From Laburnicola sp. R22_1 (Eukaryota > Ascomycota > Dothideomycetes > Pleosporales > Didymosphaeriaceae), in contig JACONQ010000011.1 of assembly GCA_014281115.1 (NCBI GenBank), positions 372,001 to 436,000 of the forward strand: a stretch of 64,000 nt of DNA, written 5' to 3'. The notes under the pieces are model-generated. The model saw only the letters and a list, made by a program, of their open reading frames with translations. It was not told the origin of the DNA and searched no databases. Position numbers and translations under genes: made by a program. Numbering within the stretch: the first letter of the stretch is position 1; the number at the start of each line of letters is the position of its first letter. Below, piece by piece: positions 11,531 through 21,957 of this stretch.

Positions 11531-14031
11531 CGAGCCGGTCAGCTTTTACACGAGAACGCGCAACAGCTACGACCGAGTGGAAATAAACCCACAGCGGCAG
11601 TCACGACACCAAATGCTTCGGCCATGATGGAAGAAAGCCGATGGTGTTGACTGTGATGTGAAGGGCAACAAGAAGACTTTTAACTTTCGTTGACCCCGCA
11701 GTAATCAGCCAACTCCATTCTGGAACAATTATATGCCGTCTTTGGCGCAATGGACAGGCCTCTCATGGATTACAGCCGTCTCCTCTAACTCTGCAAGGAC
11801 CGAAGTCCGCCTATGTGCCTTCGTCCGCCCAAGATTGGCTACCACGGATGCGAGCCAGCTGCCCCGTGTCGCGAAGCTGCAAGTGCGCGCATATATAAGC
11901 CGGGTGAGTTGGCCCCCTGCCGTCTAGCAATCTGCTGCTTCGCGCCGGCTATTATCGCCCTCTCACCGGCCAACGCCCTTCTCTTTCACACCGAAGCATT
12001 GGTGGTTTCTAGACGCATCCGGCGTTGTGGCGCTTGCTTACTACCTACATTGAGCTGAATCTTTTACGACAGCCACTAAGCGCTGACTATTCTCCGTAGA
12101 GACGAACATCTGGCTCCGAGGAAGCAGCTGACTTCTGCGACCACACCCTGTTCAAGTCCTAATTCTGTCCTCTGCATAATGCAGATAGGGGACTTGTGGC
12201 TCTCAAAAAAATCGGACTTCCTAGCTTTGTTGAATGGACAGGAAGGCTACCCTACCGTCATAGCGATCGCCGGGCATCATTCAAATTCAAGGCAGGCCGA
12301 CCCTGGTGGCTTCCATCAGGGACCCTGGATCTGAAAAAGTGGCTCAATTGCAGAGCGCGCAAACTATGAAGTGGTCCCATATTTGCAGCAAGTCTATATC
12401 CTACAATCCAAGTGTAGTGTGAGTAGGTAGTGTCGTGTTATCTGTGACCTTGCGCACCTTATCCTTCCTCTATAAATGTAATGCACCGTAAACATGTCAG
12501 TTCACTTATTACAGAATTCTCTGACAGAATCTGACATCCTCTCTATAGAAATAGCGGCATGATCCACTATAGGCGGCTGAGAAATCCAAACGTTGCGGGC
12601 CAGCTCAGACTCAAGGCTTGTTGATATCTCTAAGACTTCGATATCCAGCCCTTTATTCGGGCGATTCTATAATTACGTACGGCAAATCTGAGTTGCACGA
12701 CCTGCCAATCCCAAAGGATACGAGACAGCTTCGGCGAGCAGAACGATGCTAATATTTCTCACCGGTCAGACCGCGTTGGGAGTGAATGTTCTTAGAAATT
12801 TGGAATATTCACTTACCTCTACCAGTATTTCGGCACCGGTATTCGTAGCTAGCTAGAGCTAGCTCCAGATATGACTTGCGTCCTTTATATGCGGGCGCCA
12901 TGCACTTGTTCATTTCTGGCTGACATGCGGGAGGGGAATGTCTCAGCCTTGCTGACGGGCTCGAATCAGACCCTTGTGAATCACCGAAAATGGTTGGAGA
13001 AAATAACCCAAGGGTGCATGATTGCCCCATTTTTGCGTGCCTCGTCATGGATTGCCGCCTGGATGGGAAATTGGGCATCGGCCGACATCAATCATTGATG
13101 GATCTGTAGCGTGCGCTCTTACTGACTGGTAAAAAGCGTTATCTTTATGGGATGATAACTGAATGGTATGGTTCTCCGTCTTGGGTGCCAACATCCCCAT
13201 GCCATACTGTCTCGCGAAAGCCCTTGTAGTGAGGCGGCTAGAGGCGGCGGAACTTAGCGAGCAGAACAATTCCTAGCGAAAGAGGTGTTGCGAACAGATG
13301 GTTTCTAAAGTGGCAGGCTCGACGTAGCACCAGAACGGCATGGTCAATACAGCAGTTCGCTTATCAGTCACCATCAGATGCAGTCTGTGTGAGATGGTAC
13401 TCGTACTTGCCACCGCTAGCGGGGGGTGGGGTTAGGAAGAGGAGAGGGAAGGAGGGAGAGTTATATAGTGTGGTAGTAGATATACATTATATTTGGGGGC
13501 GGGTTATTGGGGCGCTTAGTGGACATTGCGTAGGGAGTTGGTGGTTTAAATAGTTAGATAGGGAAGAAGGTAGTATACTTTTATGAGCGGGTTATTGTTC
13601 TGTAGGTGTGTGGTGCGTGCTTAGATAGTAGGTTAGTAGAGTTTGTATACTGTGATGTTTGCGTACTTCGGAAAGTTATATCACACGCGTGTCTTCTACT
13701 TTACTTTACGTTGCATTGCTTTGCGTTTTATATAGTACTTCTGTTGGGGGTATCCAATTCGATCTATACACAAAAAAGGAAAGAAAAAAAAAGAAAGAAA
13801 ACATCATTGGTTAACAATCCACCAATCGCCACAGAAGCTTCAACACTCCGCTGTCATGTGAGATGCGTGTGCGAGTAATGCCCACACATCCACCAACGTT
13901 AGAAACGTCCATCCATCCCAGCAAACCCAGCCTGCATGTCCCCAGGACCAAAAACATCCCACACAAAAAAAAAAAAACGTCCGTCATAACTTCCAACCCC
14001 AAACTTCATTTTGACAAAAAAAAAGAGAACA
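11531..14031. other. 2.5 kb without a supportable gene
   Basis: Composition is normal but the open frames (up to 97 codons) show no domains, no low-complexity conservation pattern and no convincing splice structure. 13400-13560 is G-rich and purine-skewed, and 13760-13800 has A-rich tracts. The left part could hold remnants of the neighbouring broken gene; I see no evidence for it. Confidence 0.4.
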
Positions 14032-16836
14032 CTAATACTTCCTCGTCACCCTCTCAGCAAGACTACTCCCCCCCTCCTCCCCCTCCTCCACCGCCGCAGG
14101 CGTCTGCACCCTCCTCTCCCTCGCCCGATGCCCCCTCCTCCGCCGATTATGACTAACATTGCTCGCGCTATCGTCAGGCCCAATCTCGCTCCTCAGCTCA
14201 TCCAGACACTCATCCACGTCGCGATCCTTGATCCCGGCAGGCGTATCCATCCGGACCTCGATGCCCAGCGACCCGCGCCGCGACTGCGCGACCATGGAGA
14301 GCGCAGCGCCACGCTCGCGTAGCCGCCGTCGTACGTTCTCGGCCGCAATGTGCAACTGCTCGAAGGCGTCTTCCATGGCTTCCATGCCGAGGTAGATTTC
14401 GCGCTCGACTTCGGCGAGAACGGCAATCTCGGTTTCTTCGTCGATCTGGACGGGAGCGGGGCCGGGACGGGTTGACCCGGGGCGGGGTGAAGGGCCGGGG
14501 CTGAAGGGGATGAAAGGGCTGGCGCCGAAGGGAGATGCGAAGCGCTGCGGGCCCCCTGTTGTTGGGACTTCGCCCGAGGGGGTGCGGGATGGGCCACGGG
14601 AAGGGCCGCGGGAGAAAGATTCAGTTGGGCCGGTCTCGGCGCCAGACCAAAGGAAGCCGTCGAAGCGGCCTGAAACTAGGATTTCCCACTCGTGCTTAGT
14701 CACTGCCGACAAGGTGGCTAGCGTGTTGTGCATGTCCGGGTTGCGAATCATGTACATGACTACCAGCTGGTCTCGGGGAGGCGAATAGAGACGGTATAAC
14801 CGCTGTAATGCCAGTGCGGCTTTGGTGATATACTGTGGGGTTGGCTTGCTTTCTCTTGGGGTCCGAGTGGTCATCGGCGTATCCATACCCCATAGTATGG
14901 AGTAGAAGATAGGTCGTTGGGATTGCTCAAGACGGGTGAGCATTGCGAACGTGAGTGTTTCGTCATCTGCGTCCTCTGGAATGTCCTCTTGCTGGTGGGA
15001 TAACCACGATTGCACCGCAACTTTAGTCTTTTGAGACTGTTGCTGATAATGCCCACGATACTGCTCCGGAACATCGACGTCGATACGTTGGCAGGGCGGT
15101 TCGAGCTCAGCAATGCCCAGGCCGTTGGATGCAGCCGAATCAACCGGCGGCCAAGGAGGTAGATCCCATCGCCCAGATACCAATTCGAGAATCTCGCCCC
15201 AGTTTACCCCAGCTTGGTCTTCGAACATGGGTTTATCAAGACACATGATGCACGGACACTGCTCGGATGATATGTTGCGTGCGAAGACTGCTTCGAGCCG
15301 GTCGAGCAGACGACGCGCTACGGAACGATAGCCTGTAGCAACTGCCAAGGAGCCACTGGTATCCATGACTGCATTGTAATCATCCAACAACTTTTGTAGA
15401 GGGTTGAAGAAGGTTCGCGCATCGTGTGTCTGCGGTCCAGATATGCGTGGCGACATGTATTGTGAATATGCGGGTACTGGAGTGCCATCCATGGCGGCTA
15501 GTAGAGTACGAGGAACCGGTCGGCTCAGTCCCCCGTTTTGAAGCAGATAATCTACCCTCGGTGGGTCGACCAGAGCAGGCGGGGGCGGCGGAGGAGGCGG
15601 TGTAAGAGGAGATGCATTGTAGGTTGAATCCACGGACTGAGAGCGTGAAAGAGGGTCGGTGATGATGTCGACAGTCGGCCTCGCAACCTTCTTAGCGGAC
15701 ACAACTGAAGGCAGTACTGAATGTTGGGTAGGCGTCCGCGGTGACGAGTCTACCACCGAGTCTGGGGAAACCTCCGAATTGGTGGGAGATGGGCTACGTT
15801 GGCGCGATGGGCGGTGATCTGGCGGCACGGAGGTGGAGTCTGAAGCTGTCGACTGTGTGACTTCTGAGGACTGGCGCGAGCGTGCTCGTAGCGTCGTCGA
15901 TGGCGCTTTTGCGGGCACTGGCGGCCGCGTTCTTGCGGGACTGGCCGTCTTGGTTCGCGGCGGTGCGGCTTTTGGTGACTTTGGGCGCACGGTACTGGGC
16001 TGGCTAGCGGTAGTCGATGTCAGATCTGTTCCGTCCGTCTCGCCAGCTCTGATGCTCGAGCGTGAAGCGGCTCCGCCCCGCGGGTCCGGCGTCAGGCGGG
16101 TGCCGCTGTCGACGCTCTGCCTGCCGTCTGCCATTTCCTTGTGCATGGCATCGGCGTTTCTCTTGCGCATGCTGTTGGCACTCGCCGTCTTCCGGAGATC
16201 GGCTGCCGTCGTCGCTGTCAGCGGGGGGCTGGGCGGCGCTCGTGTGGGCGGCGCGGGCACGGGTGCATTCTCCTTGTCCTGGCTGGGGCCGTCGCCCACG
16301 TCGGTGGCCTCGGGCGTCAGCGGCGCTTTCCTGGGCTCGGCCGTGTCTTCGCGCTTGTAGACGTTCTCCTTGCTGTGCGTCTTGGAGAAGGAGGGGTACG
16401 ACAAGCTCGTCCGCGAGCCGTTCAGCGAGCCCGTGCCCATGGAACTTCGCCGTGCCATCTCCGGCACGACGGCCATCTTGTGCGATTGGGGCGTCGACGT
16501 GGATGACGTGCGCAGGCGCTCGCCCGCCGAGTGCTCGCCGTCGTCCTCCTTGGATTCCTTGGATGCTGTCGAGCGCGGTTTGCGGGTGCCCGACGGCCGC
16601 GACGACTTGCTGCTCCTGTGGCGCTCCCGATCTTTCTCCTTGCCGTCCTTGGACTTGGGACGGGTGCGGTCGCGGTCACGGTCACGGTCACGGTCGCGGT
16701 CGGGGTCCTTCTTGCGGCGGCGCGACGACTCGGAGGAAGGCAACATGTCGGCGGCGGGTGCAGCGTCGACGGGCCAGTGTCGCTGCGGGCAAGCTGGAGG
16801 GCGTGTGGGAAGTCGGGAAGCGGTGCTGCGTTTCAA
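14032..16836 (-). CDS. Large disordered protein with a conserved C-terminal region, function unknown
   Basis: An intronless frame of 934 codons. An internal Met at 16746 (MLPSSESSRRRKK) is an equally likely start and would give about 904 residues. The N-terminal 450 residues are Ser/Pro/Arg/Lys-rich and look disordered, opening with an Arg-Asp dipeptide repeat. From about residue 430 the protein looks folded: VDYLLQNGGLSRPVPRTLL, NPLQKLLDDYNAVM, a Cys cluster CPCIMC, then WEILVSGRFDGFLW. An acidic, helical segment follows and the tail is Gly/Arg-rich. I do not recognise the family. It ends convergently to nothing on its left and lies 568 bp from the stop of the eisosome gene. Confidence 0.75.
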   Translation of the reverse strand: MKRSTASRLPTRPPACPQRHWPVDAAPAADMLPSSESSRRRKKDPDRDRDRDRDRDRTRPKSKDGKEKDRERHRSSKSSRPSGTRKPRSTASKESKEDDGEHSAGERLRTSSTSTPQSHKMAVVPEMARRSSMGTGSLNGSRTSLSYPSFSKTHSKENVYKREDTAEPRKAPLTPEATDVGDGPSQDKENAPVPAPPTRAPPSPPLTATTAADLRKTASANSMRKRNADAMHKEMADGRQSVDSGTRLTPDPRGGAASRSSIRAGETDGTDLTSTTASQPSTVRPKSPKAAPPRTKTASPARTRPPVPAKAPSTTLRARSRQSSEVTQSTASDSTSVPPDHRPSRQRSPSPTNSEVSPDSVVDSSPRTPTQHSVLPSVVSAKKVARPTVDIITDPLSRSQSVDSTYNASPLTPPPPPPPPALVDPPRVDYLLQNGGLSRPVPRTLLAAMDGTPVPAYSQYMSPRISGPQTHDARTFFNPLQKLLDDYNAVMDTSGSLAVATGYRSVARRLLDRLEAVFARNISSEQCPCIMCLDKPMFEDQAGVNWGEILELVSGRWDLPPWPPVDSAASNGLGIAELEPPCQRIDVDVPEQYRGHYQQQSQKTKVAVQSWLSHQQEDIPEDADDETLTFAMLTRLEQSQRPIFYSILWGMDTPMTTRTPRESKPTPQYITKAALALQRLYRLYSPPRDQLVVMYMIRNPDMHNTLATLSAVTKHEWEILVSGRFDGFLWSGAETGPTESFSRGPSRGPSRTPSGEVPTTGGPQRFASPFGASPFIPFSPGPSPRPGSTRPGPAPVQIDEETEIAVLAEVEREIYLGMEAMEDAFEQLHIAAENVRRRLRERGAALSMVAQSRRGSLGIEVRMDTPAGIKDRDVDECLDELRSEIGPDDSASNVSHNRRRRGHRARERRVQTPAAVEEGEEGGSSLAERVTRKY
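16666..16704. repeat. Hexanucleotide repeat encoding Arg-Asp dipeptides
   Basis: About six copies of CGGTCA/CGGTCG inside the preceding gene encode alternating Asp-Arg. Such tracts change length easily between strains and give an RS/RD-like basic-acidic segment in the disordered N-terminus. Confidence 0.8.
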
Positions 16837-17404
16837 ACGGGTACAAGGTGGCGATTGGGCTCGTTTCGATCAGCTGTGCCGAGTCGGGTGCGCCTATCAA
16901 CGTCCATCTGGCGGCAGCAGCAGGCAGCCTGTGTCCTCCAGCTGTGCGGTGGGCAGGGGCGTCTAGGGCTTGGGCGGCGGGCCTTGGGCGGCGGGCGGAG
17001 CGCTGTCGTAGGTAGCAAAGGTAGTGCGAGCCTCTGGGAGGGATCATGCCAGCGGAGTGTTGTTTCTGACGTGTAAAGACGCTCACGCTGGGACCGCCCG
17101 CCCTCGGCCCCGAATCCGCCCGCCAATGCCAACACCAGCCTATCCCTTCTTTACCACCGGTAGTATTACCACCATCATTCACATACGACGTCTAACAGCT
17201 CATTGCGCAGGCGCATCTGGGAAAGCTCATCTGAACCCGCTAATTGCTAAGCCAAACCGAACTGAAGCCGCCCCGTTGCCAATCTGCCTCCCCTCCACGC
17301 CCAAATATACAGGTCCCAAAACATCAAAATCCAGAGAACATACACAAACATGTCATACATTCGTAATGCATCAAACCCCCAGTCCTCATCATGGGGGGAG
17401 CCTC

Positions 17405-20157
17405 TCATAGCACCTCATGGAACTTGGAGTCACGCGCAGGGCTCCCCGAGTTACGCACAGCGTCCGCGGTGAAGCTTGGTGGCAGCGCCAAACTCTCGTT
17501 GAACGTGTCCCGCGCCTCCTCATACTCGGACAGTTCAGACACTTTGCTGTCGTCCGTCACCGTGCGCTCCACTCGGCGCCCTCTTGACGAGCCTGCAGAA
17601 AGCGAAGATACATCGGAATGGCGGCCTTCCCCGTCGACGGTTGGTATATGGGTGGGGACCGGATTATCAGCTGCAGACTCGTGGCCAGAATTCGCTTCCG
17701 ATTTTCGTAAAGTGGCCCCTCCAATAAAGCCGGGCTTCTCAGCTTCTGTGGTGGTGCCCCCGTGCTTGGAGCGACGCTTGAATTTGTTGAAGAGTCCTTT
17801 GATGCCCTTTGATTCGGCCTTTGGCGACGTAGGCGAGGTTGGAGACGTGGGGGATGTGGCAGATGCAGAAGCTGGCGTTGCTTCTTGCGCTGCAGTAGGG
17901 CGGACGTCGTTCGAGGTAGCGTCACCAGAAACACTGTGGTTCTCATCTGTAGAAACACGCTCTGCAGCCGGAGAGGTGATGTCCGTATTGTCACCACTTC
18001 CTGCTGTGTCGATTGCTGCAGTACCGAGTGCCGTTGTCCCGGCTGCTACCGGTTTTGCTCCACCTTCTGTTGATTTTCGCTTGCTTTCTCTTGCCATGCG
18101 CTTCTCCTCTGCCTTTTTTTCCTTCTCTGCCTCTTTTTCTTGCCTTGCAGCCGCCTTCTCTTCGGCAGCTTTGGCTTTCGTGGCTTTCTTTTCTTCCGCT
18201 ACGACACGTTAGTTGTCATCGGCATGCTAATAAAACAATTTAGCTTACCCTTAGATTGTTTCTCTTCTGCCTTGATCTCAGCAGCACGCTCCTTTTCAAT
18301 TTGCTCCTGACGTCTTTTCTCCACCAGCTCCAACCGTTGCTCCTCCTCCTCTGCCAACCGCTTCTGCGTCTTCTCGTGGATCTCGTCCAGCGTAGGCTGC
18401 ATCCTAGCTTGGGCGATTGCATCAATTTCAGACTGATCCATATACTTGCCATGCCCGATGTGCACCTTTCCGTGGTTCTCCATACGTGCCTCGCTGTTGG
18501 CAGCAGCCTTCGCGCGGGCTTTGGCATCCCACTCCTCCACCATTGCTGGTGACAGCTTGCCCGTCTCGTCAAATACCTTCTTGTCCATCCCGAGCATCTG
18601 CGCTTGAACTTTACGCTCCGCGGCTGCAAACAGTTGTTTCCGATCTTGATCTCGCTTCTTTGCATCAACCTGAAGGTAGCAGCGGACGTCAGCAAAAAAG
18701 CAAGTAGCTAAGGGAAACGGGGTCCATAAGTATGCACACAGAGTACGTGCCTGTGAACCCTCAATGACATACCTGTTCTAGGTCTTTATTGAACTGAGAC
18801 ATTTGAGAGCGTATCCGTTGAGACTGCATTTCATCGTCCAAGTCACCTGTCTCTGGGTTGCTGGACGCTCGATTTCGGCCTCGGCGGATAGACAGCCTCG
18901 TGCGTGCCGGCTTATCATAACCATAGTAGCTTCGATACCTCGTGGCCTCATCTGGGCCGATCTTAGCCAGTCTCTCAGAGGCTAGCTTTTGCGCAGCTTC
19001 CTGGATGCCAATATAGCGCATGGCTTCCTTTTTAAGATTCTCCTCGCTTGTATGCGGTTGCTGGTTCTGAGCTGCTGTGGCTCCCGAATGAGCCTGCGAT
19101 TGTGATGCCCGTCCGGACGCCTGATCAATGTGATGTTGCTGCACATCATACATCTTTTGGGCCATGGATATCGCAGAAGCTCGGAGGGCATCTTGCCGTT
19201 TCTTTTCTTCCACTTCCAGTGCCACAGGTGGACTGGACGTATACATCTCTCGTGACACCTTCGAATGCTGGATCCGTGCAGCCTCCATCGCAGTGGAACC
19301 CAATCGGTTCGAGTCTGACTCGGCTGAAATTGTAGGTTTCGCGGCTCTCATTGAGGGGCTAGAGGCTAGCGTGGCAGCACTAAGCGCATTCCTAGCAGAA
19401 TTCTGTGAGTCGGGATAGATTGGTGGTGCAACAGGATGTGACTGGGATCGCTTTCGTCTCGAATCTGAAAGAGCACCAGTCGCAGCGATGAGAGCTTTCT
19501 TTCTGCCATCTTCGGCACTGGTCCAGTCCGCGTGAGGGCCCAAATCCTTCCTGCTCATCGCTATTGTCGCCGCACAGTTCCCTTCGGCGTGAGGTTCGGG
19601 GTGCCAAAGATTCATTTTCGGGCCGCCTTTGTGTGCAAGCAAAGCTGCTTTTGAGCCTGCCGCGCTGGCTTCAGGCTTCCACAGCGGAGCCATCTTGTAA
19701 TCATGTGCTAGTAGCGCTGCTTTGCCGGCAGCCGAGGACTGCTGTGACTTTGGGTGCTCGGGGCTCTTGAAATTCGCGTTGGCGAGATGCGCCGCCGTCC
19801 CGGCGGATGTGCGTGGGTCGATGCCGACGACAGGAAAGCCCGGAAGGTCGTGAGCTTGCGCGTGCTTCAAACTGGTTGCAGCGCCTGAAGTTGCAGTCAG
19901 CGCCTGAAGTGTAGGAGTGCAAGGAGTGCAAACGCGAACGACTCACCAGCCGATGAAAGCTTGCCGTCAGGTCCTAGTGGGCTCTGGGTGTCTGCTCGTG
20001 GGGGTCTCGTGCTGTACAAGGCTGCAGCGGATGCGTGGTCTTGGAGTGTAGTGTTCTTTGACTTGTGGGTCGAAGGGTCAGGGCATGGCGGATCCGTGGG
20101 GCGCTCCCGGGTGGCAATGTCAGCACCGCTTGGTGCTGTGTGTGTTTGCGCCGCCAT
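17405..20157 (-). CDS. EIS1: Eisosome protein 1
   Basis: Four exons (19947-20157, 18773-19884, 18249-18669, 17405-18198) with introns of 62, 103 and 50 bp join in frame to 845 residues, close to the size of yeast Eis1. The N-terminal half has the family's repeated Ala/His-rich segments with a conserved Trp or Leu (AGKAALLAHDYKMAPLWKPE, SKAALLAHKGGPKMNLWHPE). Then comes IGPDEATRYRSYYGYDKPAR, then a Lys/Glu/Ala-rich coiled coil (about residues 480-650) and a disordered Ser/Thr tail. Eis1 is a component of eisosomes, the protein scaffolds under furrow-like plasma-membrane domains. All splice sites are canonical; the first donor is GTGAGT and the second GTATGT. Confidence 0.88.
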
Positions 20158-21052
20158 GGGTCAGTCGGGATTTTCTGTGCCGGTTCTGGGGTAGCCTAGG
20201 ATAGGTAGTAATTTCAAACTTGCGATCTACCGCAGAAGTGTATTGAAGCAAAATCCCAAGAACATGCATGGCTGATGATGGCTGATGATGTAGGGCGTAG
20301 GTGTGGGCGCCTTCGATGACATCACAGCGCGTACTGGCGTAGCGTGCCATGATCCTGGCGTCAATCCAACCCCCATGCCGCTCATTGGACTCCAAGGCGA
20401 CACCCCGGTAGGGAAACACATGTTCACGCCAAATCTAGATTCATCCATCCAAAGCGGACACGCAGCTGTTGGCCTTGGAATATCTACTGTACACCCGCAG
20501 CGCCTTGGAGTTGACGCACAGTGGGTGACGAACAAGACTGGACGCTCCAGGTTGTTACCTATACATGGGGAGCTGCCCTGGGACCTATCACACCACGCTT
20601 CACAGCGGGTAGGTCATCGTCAAACTAGGCACCTTGGTGCGTAATATTTCGTAACGACTGGGTTAGCATATCTGTCCTATGGTAGCCTAACGTCCAGCCT
20701 TCTTCGTCACTCATCGTGATGGTACAAATCCTGATTGATTAGCGTTGTGCATCAAATGCAATGCAAAGGTAGTTCATCTCGCCACTCGGTCCAAAAACAG
20801 TTAATTCTTAAATGCTCCAGTTCACATGCATAGATTATTCCAACTAAGTGGGAGAAATCTGTGGCCTTGAAACACTGTGGATAAGTCCGATGCAGCGTGA
20901 GGAGCGTCCAAAGTACGCTGGCCTACATGCGGTTAGCGTAGTAATTTGCAGTGTGCGTGGATCGACGTCTGCGTTGTCGAAGGAATCTCGAAACCAGAAC
21001 AACGCCACAGCATATAGATTGACCAAAGTATACTCGTATCATTGAACTCGCC
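20158..21052. promoter_or_regulatory. Divergent intergenic region between EIS1 and the tyrosine phosphatase
   Basis: 895 bp between two start codons facing away from each other, so it must hold both promoters. A near-palindromic ATGGCTGATGATGGCTGATG duplication lies near 20268-20290. No open frame here shows a domain and no transposon end was found. Confidence 0.5.
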
Positions 21053-21949
21053 ATGGAAGCAACCAACCCATTTCTGAATAGTATACCCAATTTCCGCGAT
21101 GCAGGGGCTTTTGTGAATCACGAGAGCGGTCAAAGGTACTATGCCAGGGCTTGTGCCAGGGCTTGGAACCAAGGATGCCTACTGATAATACCACACTAGG
21201 CGCATAAAGACGGGACTGCTATATCGAGGAGCTAGGCCAGGTACCTGAAGGCAACTTTCGGCGCGTACAATGGCTGATCATAGGAGACGAGGCAACCATC
21301 CGAGACCGGCAACGACTGGTAACCGAGTGCGAGTTGAAGAGCATTATCGACTTGCGCACAAAGTGAGATGAGATATATCTTTTCTAATCCTTTTTCTAAC
21401 ATTCGCCAGGACAGAACACATCGAGCAAGCGCAGAAGCGCGATGCGAAGGTCAATGCATCAGCAGTGGTACCACAATCGAACGACGACGTCGCTGGCCCT
21501 TTGAAGATACCCGGCGTCGCGTATCACGAGATCAACTTCAACGGCTCCTCGTTCTCCCGCATGCTCATCTCGAAGCTTTCCTGGAGCGAGTTCTTCAGGC
21601 TGGTCGGGCTGATGGCGGCCGGCTACCGCAAGGATGCCATCAAAATTCTCGCTCCGCACATGGAAGAGATGGGTCTTGTCGGGCTCGCCATCGAATCCCT
21701 AAACGTATGCACATCCGAGGTTAAGCAGGTCTTCAATGTGCTGGCGAAACAAGAGAATTGGCCCGTGCTAGTTCATTGCACGCAGGGCAAAGATCGGACA
21801 GGACTAATTGTTATGCTTCTATTGTTCTTGCTCCAGGTCGACATGACGGCCATCCAAAAAGACTATCTGCTATCCGAGACAGAGCTCGAGGCGGAGAAGT
21901 CGGAGCGCCTGAAAGAAATTGGTAGCATTGGTCTATCGGAACAGTTTGC

Positions 21950-21957
21950 CCTCTGTC
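21950..21957. repeat. Target-site duplication CCTCTGTC, left of hAT copy B
   Basis: Identical to 25630-25637 on the far side of the element. Eight bases is the length produced by hAT transposases. Confidence 0.95.

Noticed and set aside
12809..13269. Possible short genes at 12809-13269
   Set aside because: Frames of 70-90 codons on both strands with no domain, no splice structure and no compositional support.
15833..17076. Plus-strand frames of 175-317 codons opposite the 934-codon gene
   Set aside because: They mirror the Arg/Ser/Pro-rich minus-strand gene, have Cys/Arg/Ala-rich nonsense composition, and overlap each other.
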